From Candidatus Aerophobus profundus SCGC AAA252-L23 (GTDB taxonomy: Bacteria > Aerophobota > Aerophobia > Aerophobales > Aerophobaceae): 5,378 nt of DNA. The stretch's first letter is position 1; each line of letters starts with the position of its first letter. The notes beneath the pieces were generated by a model, which did no database searches, was not told the DNA's origin, and saw only the letters and a list, made by a program, of their open reading frames with translations. The stretch covers positions 3,388 through 8,765 of the forward strand of contig AQRW01000118.1 of assembly GCA_000402295.1 (NCBI GenBank), in the 5' to 3' direction. This document shows positions 1-5,322 of this stretch, one piece after another. The translations under genes were made by a program, and so were the position numbers.

Positions 1-52
1 GGGGCAGTGAAAACGCGGTGAAGGTTCTCCGTTCCTCAAGCTTGGCACTCAC
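1..52 (-). CDS. N-terminus of a probable sugar ABC-transporter permease (partial, runs off the left edge)
   Basis: A GTG codon at 50-52 opens a reading frame that continues to the window edge and reads (M)SAKLEERRTFTAFSLP. A short charged N-terminus followed by a Leu/Pro turn into a membrane segment is typical of MalF/UgpA-type (CUT1) permeases, inner-membrane subunits that form the sugar channel. A GAGGAG ribosome-binding site at 61-66 sits 8 nt before the GTG, which supports this start over the ATG further upstream, whose frame stops after ten codons. It follows the substrate-binding protein gene on the same strand after a 106-nt gap, the usual order of such operons. Only 17 codons are visible and no transmembrane segment is complete, so the assignment rests on context, the start signal and N-terminal character. 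Confidence 0.5.
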   Translation of the reverse strand, partial: MSAKLEERRTFTAFSLP

Positions 53-88
53 CCTCTCGACTCCTCATTCTCTCCGCTCCTTCTTCGC

Positions 89-125
89 AACAGTGGTTCC
101 CACCGATTGGGTGAGAACCACTGTT
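89..125. terminator. Intergenic stem-loop between binding-protein and permease genes
   Basis: Perfect 11-bp inverted repeat: AACAGTGGTTC (89-99) pairs with GAACCACTGTT (115-125). After one mismatch the stem continues with CACC/GGTG around a five-base loop. It begins 33 nt beyond the binding-protein stop codon. In the minus (gene) direction the stem is followed by GCGAAG, not a U-run; in the plus direction it ends in TTTT. It is therefore not a classic intrinsic terminator for the operon. It more likely stabilises the 3' end of the binding-protein message or partially attenuates transcription into the permease gene. Confidence 0.55.
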
Positions 126-158
126 TTCCCTCAGCACCAACCATACTTACCAGTGCGC

Positions 159-1517
159 CTACCGGTAATAACCAGCGTTCTTGATAATCCTGCTCACCAT
201 CGAATTCGCAGCGGCAAAGGCATCCGCGGCAGACTTCTGGCCCGAGGTGACCTCGGAAAGTGCCCGGCCAATTACGTGGCCCACCGTAGGCCATTCCGGA
301 ATCGGCGGGAAGTACAGACTTCTCGCCTCCAGGGTCTCCTTGGAGATGCTCAGGAAGGTCCCGTCGAAGTAGGAGTATTTCTCCCGGAATCGCGGGTCGG
401 CGAAGACGGATTTCCGCGTCACCGCCAGGTACTGCGACACCTGCGTTGCCTCGAGTTCCACTTCCTTGGAGGTGGCCCACTTGATGAACTCCCACGCTGC
501 CTCCTTCTGCAGTGAACCCTTGGCAATACCGATTCCGTGCTCAGAGAAGGCAGGGAACCAGCCCTTCGGTCCTCGGGGAGTCCTGGCGGCCGCCACCTTG
601 CCCACCACGCTCGAACGTTCGGGATCCAGGAACAGCCCGGCCAGAGGATGACCGTCCAGCCACTGCGCCGCCAGACCCTTCTGACCACTCAGGATAACCT
701 GCTCGTGAGTAAATGTGTTCATCCCGGTGGGGCCATACTGGAAGAGTTCTTTCCACAGATTCGCTGCCTCAAGAAAGGCGGGATCGGTCAGATTGGGATG
801 CATATCCCCGGGATAATCCTTGAAAAAGCTGCTGTACGCCCGGGCGATGAGCCCGAAGGGCCACATGTTCTGTTCAATACTGGGCACACCCCGCAGCACG
901 ATGCCCGACACGTCGTCCGAATCAATCTTCCTCGAAATGTCCAGCAATTCCTCGAACGTCTTTGCCGGTCCGGCAATGCCGTGGTCGGCAAAGACGTCCG
1001 TTCGATAGTAGTACAGGATGGTGGCCGAGAATATCGGCATCGTCAGCTGGACTCCCCCGCGATTACCGGTCGTCATTCCCACCCCGAAAAAGTCGTCCAC
1101 GTCATAGGCCGCCGGGGTGAGCAGGGGGTCGTCCAGATACCCATTCAAAGGAGCCAGCCAACCCGCTGATTGATACTGCGCCTGATTGAATGGAGGAACC
1201 TGCACCACGTCGTAGGCATATCCACCCAGGGACAGTTCGCTCACCTGCTTCACAAAATTGTCCTCGGTACCGTAGAGCTCGATCTCCACTTTGATCCCGG
1301 TCCCCTTCTCAAAATTCGCCGCTAGTTGCTGGATCGCCCGGCTGTAGAGGTAATTCAGACTGATGAACCGCACCGTCGTACCAGCGTATGGCTGGTCGGC
1401 CTGCAACACACCAGCTCCCACCACCTCATCCGCGACCACTACTCCCGGGACGAAGGCCAGCACCACCGATACCGCCAACCCGCCTAGTGCGAGCTGTAAT
1501 CCACGTCCTCTTTTCAT
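159..1517 (-). CDS. Carbohydrate ABC-transporter substrate-binding protein (family 1, CUT1)
   Basis: 452-residue periplasmic solute-binding protein that captures a sugar or oligosaccharide and delivers it to an ABC importer. Residues 1-29 are a Sec signal peptide: Lys/Arg-rich start, hydrophobic core at 9-28 and a likely cleavage after VVA (29). No lipobox cysteine is present, so the mature protein should be soluble in a periplasm. Mature features fit the family: TTVRFISLNYLYSRAIQQLA and FEKGTGIKVEIE (residues 47-80), the lobe motif YAYDVVQVP (100-108), LYYYRTDVFADHGI with KTFEELL (168-192), a Gly-rich GPKGWFPAFSEHGIGIAKGS segment (316-335), and EAAWEFIKWATSKE (339-352). The length is normal. 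The ATG at 1517 is preferred because AAGGAG (1525-1530) lies 7 nt upstream; an in-frame ATG at 1625 would add 36 Arg-rich residues and start inside the promoter. The specific sugar cannot be told. The gene looks more GC-rich than the region from 1984 rightwards (judged by eye). Confidence 0.92.
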   Translation of the reverse strand: MKRGRGLQLALGGLAVSVVLAFVPGVVVADEVVGAGVLQADQPYAGTTVRFISLNYLYSRAIQQLAANFEKGTGIKVEIELYGTEDNFVKQVSELSLGGYAYDVVQVPPFNQAQYQSAGWLAPLNGYLDDPLLTPAAYDVDDFFGVGMTTGNRGGVQLTMPIFSATILYYYRTDVFADHGIAGPAKTFEELLDISRKIDSDDVSGIVLRGVPSIEQNMWPFGLIARAYSSFFKDYPGDMHPNLTDPAFLEAANLWKELFQYGPTGMNTFTHEQVILSGQKGLAAQWLDGHPLAGLFLDPERSSVVGKVAAARTPRGPKGWFPAFSEHGIGIAKGSLQKEAAWEFIKWATSKEVELEATQVSQYLAVTRKSVFADPRFREKYSYFDGTFLSISKETLEARSLYFPPIPEWPTVGHVIGRALSEVTSGQKSAADAFAAANSMVSRIIKNAGYYR

Positions 1518-1558
1518 TCCCACTCTCCTTTTTTTTGGGTTCCATCTTCTTTTTCCCC

Positions 1559-1603
1559 GGCGCGACCCGACCATGGAACCCGCCGCCACGAAACGGTCGC
1601 GCC
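1559..1603. repeat. 9-bp inverted repeat over the transcription start of the sugar-transporter operon
   Basis: GGCGCGACC (1559-1567) and GGTCGCGCC (1595-1603) are perfect inverted copies separated by 27 bp. The right arm begins just after the predicted -10 box and covers the expected start point near 1598; the left arm lies in the 5' leader. The pair could be an operator bound by a looping regulator, two half-sites, or a leader hairpin. I see no LacI-type central CG palindrome that would identify a regulator. Confidence 0.4.
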
Positions 1604-1604
1604 C

Positions 1605-1632
1605 AGTATACCCGCGTCCAAACAACCGTCAA
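1605..1632 (-). promoter_or_regulatory. Sigma70-like promoter of the sugar ABC-transporter operon
   Basis: On the minus strand TTGACG (1627-1632) is followed after 16 bp by TATACT (1605-1610), matching the consensus -35 and -10 at five of six positions each. The expected start is near 1598, giving an 80-nt leader before the ATG at 1517. Its position inside the longest possible reading frame supports the internal start chosen for the binding protein, and it implies that this operon is transcribed independently of the gene ending at 1984. Confidence 0.6.
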
Positions 1633-1868
1633 ATCAAGAACCTGTCCCGCGTACCGCTTCTCGCCCAAGAACACACTTGATTGACCCGACAGCGGAGTGC
1701 CTGCTGCAACCAAAACGCCTCTAACGCTTTTCTTGCTATTTTAGCCTCAGTAGCAGCCCGCTCACTATCATCACCACATGGTCCGTCACCTTCAGAGCGA
1801 AAGAGCTCTTCCCGCTGCGTGGGGCTTCCTAATTTTTCGTTTTTCTTTTGGGAACGTGTCCCGGATTA

Positions 1869-1982
1869 TCACCTCCATAAAGCTGCTCCATCATCGGCCA
1901 AAGCGGTGAAGGCACCCCCCGCCATTGCCTCTGCTCGTGCTCCTATCCCAAGATTGAGGAAGTTGGCGGCGGTGGTTCCCAC
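1869..1982 (-). pseudogene. Remnant of a PorV/UPF0164-type outer-membrane beta-barrel protein
   Basis: Starting two bases past the stop of the upstream gene, a minus-strand frame reads VG, then TTAANFLNLGIGARAEAM, then AGGAFTALADDGAALWR, and stops at TGA (1869-1871). This matches the mature N-terminus of PorV/UPF0164 outer-membrane proteins, where (T/S)AANFL.(L/I)G.GARA..MGGAF.A.ADD..ALYWNPAGL is the recurrent pattern. One extra residue interrupts the expected MGGAF, and the expected YWNPAG is lost at the stop. There is no signal peptide or start codon: upstream in this frame is the out-of-frame tail of the neighbouring gene. About 36 codons remain of a protein normally around 300 residues long. 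I found no continuation between 1633 and 1868. The assignment is by recognition of the motif, not by a search. Confidence 0.6.
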
Positions 1983-1983
1983 C

Positions 1984-3144
1984 TCATCTCCTCTCCTTGA
2001 GCACCACAATCTTTCCTACCCGGTCCCCTCCCGTCGCCTTGGGAACAAAATAAAGATAGACTCCTTGGGCAACGAGGCTCCCGGTATCGTTTCTGAGGTC
2101 CCAGGTGGCAATCGCTGAGCCGTCTTCCGGTGTTACTTCAGTGTTATCATTCAGGGTCCTCACCAGCTCTCCTGAGATAGTATAGATATGAACTCTCGAG
2201 CCCTGGGGAAGATTGGCAATCCTGAGAGTTTGAAGGCCATCGGCATAGCACGGATTGGGATAGGCAATGATCTGCAAAGCTACGGTAAAGCGCCATACCT
2301 CACTCCAGTCACTCCAGTTACCTGCCTTATCTTTTGCTCTTACCCGCCAGAAATGGGTCTTTTTTTCCAATGGAGTGCTTGGGGTGTGCTGGGATTCGGT
2401 GAGATATTCATCGAGCACGGGAGAGAAAAAGGTAGACTCATCATCGACATGGATCTGGTAGCCATCAACTGCGGTCTCCTCATCGGTAGAATCTTGGTAA
2501 TCAAAGGTGGGGGTAGAGGTATTGACAATGGAGTTGTTGGCCGGGGAAGAAAGAACAGGCACAGTGGGGGCAGTCGTATCACCAATGGCATAGAGCTTGC
2601 CGTCACTGCCCGATCCGATGTAGATGGTACCATCCGATCCGATGGCTGGGGAGGAGAATATCATATCACCTCCCACACTGAACTCCCACTTCTTGGTCCC
2701 ATCAGGGTTGATGGCATAGACTTTGATATCATCCGATCCGACATAGATAGTCCCATCTGATCCGATGGCCGGGGAGGATTCAATCGGTCCCTTAGTAGGA
2801 TAGTTCCACTTCTCTGTTCCATCAGGATTGATGGCATAGAGCGGATGATCCACCCCGGGTCCGGCGTTCTTCGCCGATCCGACGTATATGGTACCATCCG
2901 AGCCGATGGCCGGGGAGGCGGCGACACCGTTCCCAGTGGTGAAGTCCCACTTCTTGGCCGGCTTCTGTATTCCGAGGTAAGGACTCCTTCCTGTATGCTG
3001 CGGGTCACGCTGAAACATGGGCCAGGGAGTATCAGCCAGTTGCCCGAGTACTGGGGGACTGACCTCTGCCAGAATCACACTCCACGTCATCACCATAGCC
3101 ACCGAAGTAAGGATTGATAGTTGTTTTCCTATCCCTTTCGACAT
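1984..3144 (-). CDS. Exported PQQ-like beta-propeller / Fn3-like / FlgD-Ig protein
   Basis: 386 residues. A signal peptide is likely at 1-35 (basic MSKGIGKQ, then a hydrophobic stretch to about 26). Next comes the motif PWPMFQRDPQHTGRSPY (40-56), common in secreted PQQ-like repeat proteins. Three propeller repeats with the core AIGSDGTIY(V/I)GS lie at 79-90, 127-137 and 168-178, each followed by a (V/L)YAI strand; the first two continue as NPDGT.KW. Residues 190-290 resemble a fibronectin-III-like domain (TAPTVPVLSSPANNS ... THFWRVRAKDKAGNWSDWS ... WRFTV). Residues 291-386 are a FlgD-type Ig-like domain (AYPNPCYADG ... VHIYTISGELVRTL ... ATWDLRNDTGSLVAQGVYLY), usual at the C-terminus of surface or secreted proteins. 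AGGAGGA at 3152-3158, 7 nt before the ATG at 3144, decides the start over an ATG eight codons upstream. Three repeats are too few for a closed propeller, so the gene may have shortened by recombination. Role unknown; no catalytic motif seen. Confidence 0.85.
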   Translation of the reverse strand: MSKGIGKQLSILTSVAMVMTWSVILAEVSPPVLGQLADTPWPMFQRDPQHTGRSPYLGIQKPAKKWDFTTGNGVAASPAIGSDGTIYVGSAKNAGPGVDHPLYAINPDGTEKWNYPTKGPIESSPAIGSDGTIYVGSDDIKVYAINPDGTKKWEFSVGGDMIFSSPAIGSDGTIYIGSGSDGKLYAIGDTTAPTVPVLSSPANNSIVNTSTPTFDYQDSTDEETAVDGYQIHVDDESTFFSPVLDEYLTESQHTPSTPLEKKTHFWRVRAKDKAGNWSDWSEVWRFTVALQIIAYPNPCYADGLQTLRIANLPQGSRVHIYTISGELVRTLNDNTEVTPEDGSAIATWDLRNDTGSLVAQGVYLYFVPKATGGDRVGKIVVLKERR

Positions 3145-3219
3145 TATTGAATCCTCCTGCACGCTCACCCTTTTCTCTTCTTCTGAATCGATCTGAACCA
3201 GAAAAGCAGGGGATGGACC

Positions 3220-3748
3220 TCATTGGTCGAACACTAACTGGTTATACTTTAAGATACCAATAGATGTGGTTTTCTGATTCCTCATATTGAAGTATACCTC
3301 AGTTGGTGTTCGATAGTCAAGTGACTGATGTCGCCTTTCTTGATTGTAAAAGGCCAGGGATCTGCCAATTCCCTCTTTCGCTTCCTTGGCCAACTCTAAG
3401 GTTTTCTTAAAAACCACTTTCTCTTTATTGTTGACAATAAGCCGGGCTCGAAAGTGGGTAAGGAGGCTGTCATCAAAGCCTTCGTAGCCTACGGGAACAT
3501 TGAGGGCGTACTTCCAAGCAATGTTGAGACGAAGCATCTGAAGAACCTTTCTGTCAGATAGATTCTCATAGTGCTGGAGAATAAGGACTTTGGTCATTCT
3601 GGCTGGAGGAACAGAGGGCCGGCCATTATTAAGACAGTAAATATCAGCAAAGTCATTATCGGAAATGATGGAGTCAGCATGCTCTCGCATCTTGGCATAA
3701 AAGCTATTTTTCTTAATCAGATGAGCACAGGCAAATCTGTTCTTTCAT
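3220..3748 (-). pseudogene. Chimeric transposase remnant: IS1182/DUF772 N-terminus joined to IS3-family C-terminus
   Basis: The open part (3220-3690) begins MREHADSIISDNDFADIYCL, continues NNGRPSVPPARMTKVLILQH and ends this section with NVPVGYEGFDDSLLTHFRAR, the DUF772 N-terminal domain of IS1182-type transposases. After LELAKEA the sequence switches to EGIGRSLAFYNQERRHQSLD and YRTPTEVYF, the C-terminal signature of IS3-family (rve integrase) transposases. The switch lies at about 3376-3390. The DDE residues of both parents are missing, so it cannot transpose. The family's N-terminal LIKKNSFYAK is encoded just upstream of 3690 in the same frame, but no normal start codon precedes it. An ATG at 3748 with GGGAG (3754-3758) begins MKEQICLCSSD in another frame and stops at 3713, which suggests a frameshift near 3713-3730 in the original start region. 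The stop at 3220 is 75 bp before the next gene's ATG. Likely a deletion between two neighbouring IS copies. Confidence 0.75.
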
Positions 3749-3863
3749 CTTATCTCCCGGGGCTTGCGAGAGCTCCTCGGTGATCATTGTCACTTGACAC
3801 CCACCTTGCTCACCGGTAGCCAGGGAGGAGAACCTTGAAGGAATATTCCCGTTAGACAAGGGA

Positions 3864-4709
3864 TTACTTCACTGTGTTGTTCAAAATCCGGCAGCCAGTG
3901 ACTCCATCAAGGTAGATACCGGCAGCGGCACTGGCACCCGAGACGGTAAGACCGGTGATGGTCACATAATCAGCGGTAACGTGAAGAATATCACTGGCCG
4001 CATCGGCAGCCACCACCAGCCCGGGGGTTCCGGGAGAGGCCTGGATGGTAAGGCTCTCTACATCCACAGTTACATTATCATAGACCGGGTTGCTGCTCGT
4101 TCCGGCTACCTGAAGGACATCACCACTACTAGCTGCTGCTACTGCCTCGGAGATAGTCAAGTGCCGGGTTCCTTGAGTGAGATTGCTCACCAATATCGGT
4201 CCCCTGGCGTAGTTGAGAGCATGGTTAGAGCCATCATAGTAGCTGATGCGCGGATAGCCTGAAGCATCGAGAGCAAGGGAGTTAGAGAAGTGCCAAATGA
4301 CAAGCCTGGTACTGTCTACTGTCTCAGTGTGTCAACCCCCTGCATCCTGGTAGGCGTACTTGAGGTGACCGTTAGACTCATCATAGTAACTGATATGGGG
4401 GTAGTCTGATGTATCCAGGGCCAGGGAGGTATACGAGCCCACAGTCCCGGTACTGTCCACCGTCTCAATGTGCCAACCCCCTGCATCCTGGTAGGCGTAC
4501 TTGAGGTCAGAATTGGTCTCATCATAGTAGCTGATGTGGGGATGATTAGAGGAGTCCAGGGCCAGGGAGGCATGGTTGCCCACATCGGCGGTAGCGTCTA
4601 CCGTCTCTATCTGCCAGGGGAGAGCAGTGGCACACACAGTTACTGCCAGTAGTAACACTATCGTTAGCAGTCCGAGTTGAAACCAGGAGACCCATTTCCA
4701 GTTTTTCAT
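3864..4709 (-). pseudogene. Secreted repeat/beta-helix protein interrupted by an in-frame TGA and truncated
   Basis: One frame runs from the ATG at 4709 to TAA at 3864-3866 (281 codons plus stop), broken only by TGA at 4332-4334. AAGGAG at 4719-4724, 9 nt upstream, supports the start. Residues 1-30 form a signal peptide (MKNWKWVSWF then LLTIVLLLAVTVCATA). Residues 34-125 are two nearly identical 47-residue units with the core SLALD(S/T)S(N/D).PHISYYDE, a repeat common in secreted propeller-like proteins. The stop replaces the Trp of the GGWH unit ending. A diverged third unit (HTETVDST ... SLALDASGYPRISYYDGSN) follows in frame. From about residue 173 the frame reads as a right-handed parallel beta-helix: LTISEAVAAASSGDVLQVAG, then DYVTITGLTVSGASAAAGIY and LDGVTGC.ILNNTV. 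Such domains usually carry many more turns, so the stop after NNTVK looks like a truncation, perhaps caused by the transposase remnant just beyond. Function unknown; probably a surface or secreted protein. Confidence 0.75.
4200..4610 (-). repeat. Three tandem 47-codon (141-bp) repeats
   Basis: Units lie at 4470-4610, 4329-4469 and about 4200-4328. The first two are highly similar at DNA level: GGTAGGCGTACTTGAGGT recurs on the plus strand with a period of 141 bp (from 4349 and 4490). The third is diverged and has two extra residues after the DST motif. Such repeats expand and contract by recombination or slippage. Confidence 0.75.
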
Positions 4710-4744
4710 GCTTCTTTTCTCCTTCTCGCCTCAAGACAAAGGTG

Positions 4745-4888
4745 TTATCCGAAGCAGATGTCTATCTCAAATTCAAACTGTTCTGCTATTTCCTGGGACA
4801 TCTCTTTCACGCACTGTGCTATCTCCGGGTTGAGTATTCTCTTTCTCTACTTTGGAATCCATACCAGGTGGTATTTGGTATCATAAAC
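4745..4888 (-). pseudogene. IS200/IS605-type Y1 transposase (TnpA) N-terminal fragment
   Basis: The frame reads VYDTKYHLVWIPK, stop, RKRILNPEIAQCVKEMSQEI, then AEQFEFEIDICFG and stop. VYD.KYHLVW..KYR is the hallmark N-terminus of IS200/IS605 TnpA, a small HUH endonuclease that moves single-stranded DNA. The internal TAG at 4847-4849 stands where the family has Tyr (KYRK), consistent with a TAC-to-TAG change. The HUH motif and the catalytic tyrosine, which lie further on, are absent. The fragment starts without its own ATG, fused to the hicB-like remnant, and its end lies 36 nt before the next gene's ATG. No associated TnpB is in the window. Confidence 0.72.
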
Positions 4889-4994
4889 AGCATTCTTCGA
4901 GGTCTTTGCCTTCGGTAATAACTTCGGGCCACTCTACCAATTGTCCCATGTATCCGGAGCCAATCCTGGTATATTTTGCGGTATAATTGATCAT
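4881..4994 (-). pseudogene. hicB: HicB-type antitoxin, N-terminal fragment
   Basis: From the ATG at 4994 the frame reads MINYTAKYTRIGSGYMGQLV then EWPEVITEGKDLEEC, and stops two codons later (TGA, 4881-4883). This is the N-terminal half of the HicB/UPF0150 fold (Y.A.Y.......Y.G.L.E.PEV.T.G..LEE), which in toxin-antitoxin pairs neutralises the HicA mRNA interferase. AGGAGA at 5005-5010 lies 10 nt upstream, and a good promoter precedes it. No HicA (dsRBD-like, with catalytic His) is encoded upstream or downstream here, so this is an orphan. The C-terminal half with its DNA-binding domain is gone, cut by fusion to the TnpA fragment. A 37-residue peptide could still be made, but antitoxin function is unlikely. 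Confidence 0.75.
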
Positions 4995-5035
4995 TTTGCC
5001 GTAATCTCCTGAAATTTGTATATATGATATGAGAT

Positions 5036-5064
5036 AATGTAGTGCTTCCTTGTCCCAATGTCAA
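5036..5064 (-). promoter_or_regulatory. Sigma70-like promoter of the hicB remnant
   Basis: On the minus strand a perfect TTGACA (5059-5064) is followed after 17 bp by TACATT (5036-5041), four of six matches to the -10 consensus. The expected start is near 5029, about 35 nt before the ATG at 4994. It would also transcribe into the broken genes downstream. Confidence 0.55.
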
Positions 5065-5075
5065 ATAAGGAAACT

Positions 5076-5088
5076 CGTTCCGGGAACG
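5076..5088. repeat. Short perfect palindrome upstream of the hicB promoter
   Basis: CGTTCC-G-GGAACG is a perfect 6-bp inverted repeat with a single central base, 11 bp upstream of the minus-strand -35 box. It could be a regulator site or the first hairpin of the structured stretch that follows on the plus strand. Confidence 0.4.
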
Positions 5089-5270
5089 GCGGTTGGTTCT
5101 TAAGGTATCGTAATGACACCAGGTCTCATAACAACAACGTGGAGCGAACCCGGGAAACCTCGCCGCTCACACTCGAGGTTATCTTTACCGGCCCCACCGG
5201 GGCAAGTGACTATCGCTGGTGTTATCTGTAACCGGTTGGTGCATAGTGCTTTTCGGATTGAACTCAAAGG
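5089..5270. other. Non-coding stretch with several hairpins, possibly a structured-RNA fragment
   Basis: No convincing gene lies between 5065 and the right edge. On the plus strand GTGGAGCGA and TCGCCGCTCAC can pair around an inner GG-GAAA-CC tetraloop hairpin (about 5139-5170), and GCCCC-ACC-GGGGC forms a tight hairpin (about 5190-5203). ACCGG near 5187 and CCGGT near 5232 can also pair across the latter. The look, and the phrase GGAGCGAACC..GGAAACCTCG in particular, reminds me of domain I of bacterial group II introns. No domain V hairpin or reverse transcriptase is present, so this remains a guess. A 55-codon plus-strand frame (5113-5280) has no visible ribosome-binding site and a peptide that resembles no protein I know. 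Confidence 0.3.
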
Positions 5271-5288
5271 ACAAACTTGACAAACTTG
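5271..5288 (+). repeat. 9-bp tandem direct repeat overlapping the -35 box
   Basis: ACAAACTTG occurs twice back to back (5271-5279 and 5280-5288). The junction of the copies forms the TTGACA -35 element of the plus-strand promoter. Two identical 9-mers in phase with a -35 box could be a repressor or activator site. Confidence 0.6.
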
Positions 5289-5306
5289 TTTCTGGGGTTC
5301 TATAAT
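5277..5306 (+). promoter_or_regulatory. Perfect-consensus sigma70 promoter directed to the right edge
   Basis: TTGACA (5277-5282), an 18-bp spacer and TATAAT (5301-5306) match the sigma70 consensus at 12 of 12 positions. The expected start is near 5313. Such strength is usual for stable RNA, phage, transposon or tightly repressed genes. The product lies beyond the window, and nothing on this strand to the left needs it. Confidence 0.72.
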
Positions 5307-5322
5307 ACTTCAGTCCCTAGGA

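Noticed and set aside
537..1169. Plus-strand open frame of 210 codons
   Set aside because: It is fully antisense to the well-supported binding-protein gene, has no family resemblance or ribosome-binding site, and arises from the GC-rich codon use of the real gene.
1518..1625. N-terminal extension of the binding protein to the ATG at 1625
   Set aside because: It would place an Arg-rich stretch before the signal peptide and overlap the promoter; the ATG at 1517 has a well-placed AAGGAG.
1849..1863. Short GGGA/TCCC hairpin as terminator for the gene ending at 1984
   Set aside because: Only four base pairs, and no U-run in the transcription direction.
1633..1868. Minus-strand stretch open in one frame, ending near 1632, with a possible frameshifted partner reading ALKVTDHVVMIVSGLLLRLK
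   Set aside because: There is no start codon or ribosome-binding site, I recognise no family, and the frame switch is speculative. I see nothing firm here beyond the promoter at its left end.
1681..2118. Plus-strand open frame of 145 codons
   Set aside because: It runs antisense over the PorV-like remnant and the end of the next gene, the composition is low-complexity, and no start signal is seen.
2188..2760. Plus-strand open frame of 190 codons with Gly/Ile/Asp-rich repeats
   Set aside because: It is antisense to the PQQ-like repeat gene; its apparent repeats are the complement of the real repeat units.
3208..3219. Possible IS3-type terminal inverted repeat just after the transposase stop (GGTCCATCCCC on the minus strand)
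   Set aside because: The matching left end was lost in the deletion and no target-site duplication can be seen, so the boundary cannot be supported.
4819..5064. Minus-strand open frame of 81 codons
   Set aside because: It is out of frame with both the HicB and TnpA motifs, which explain the same DNA; it has an Arg-rich nonsense composition and starts inside the promoter.
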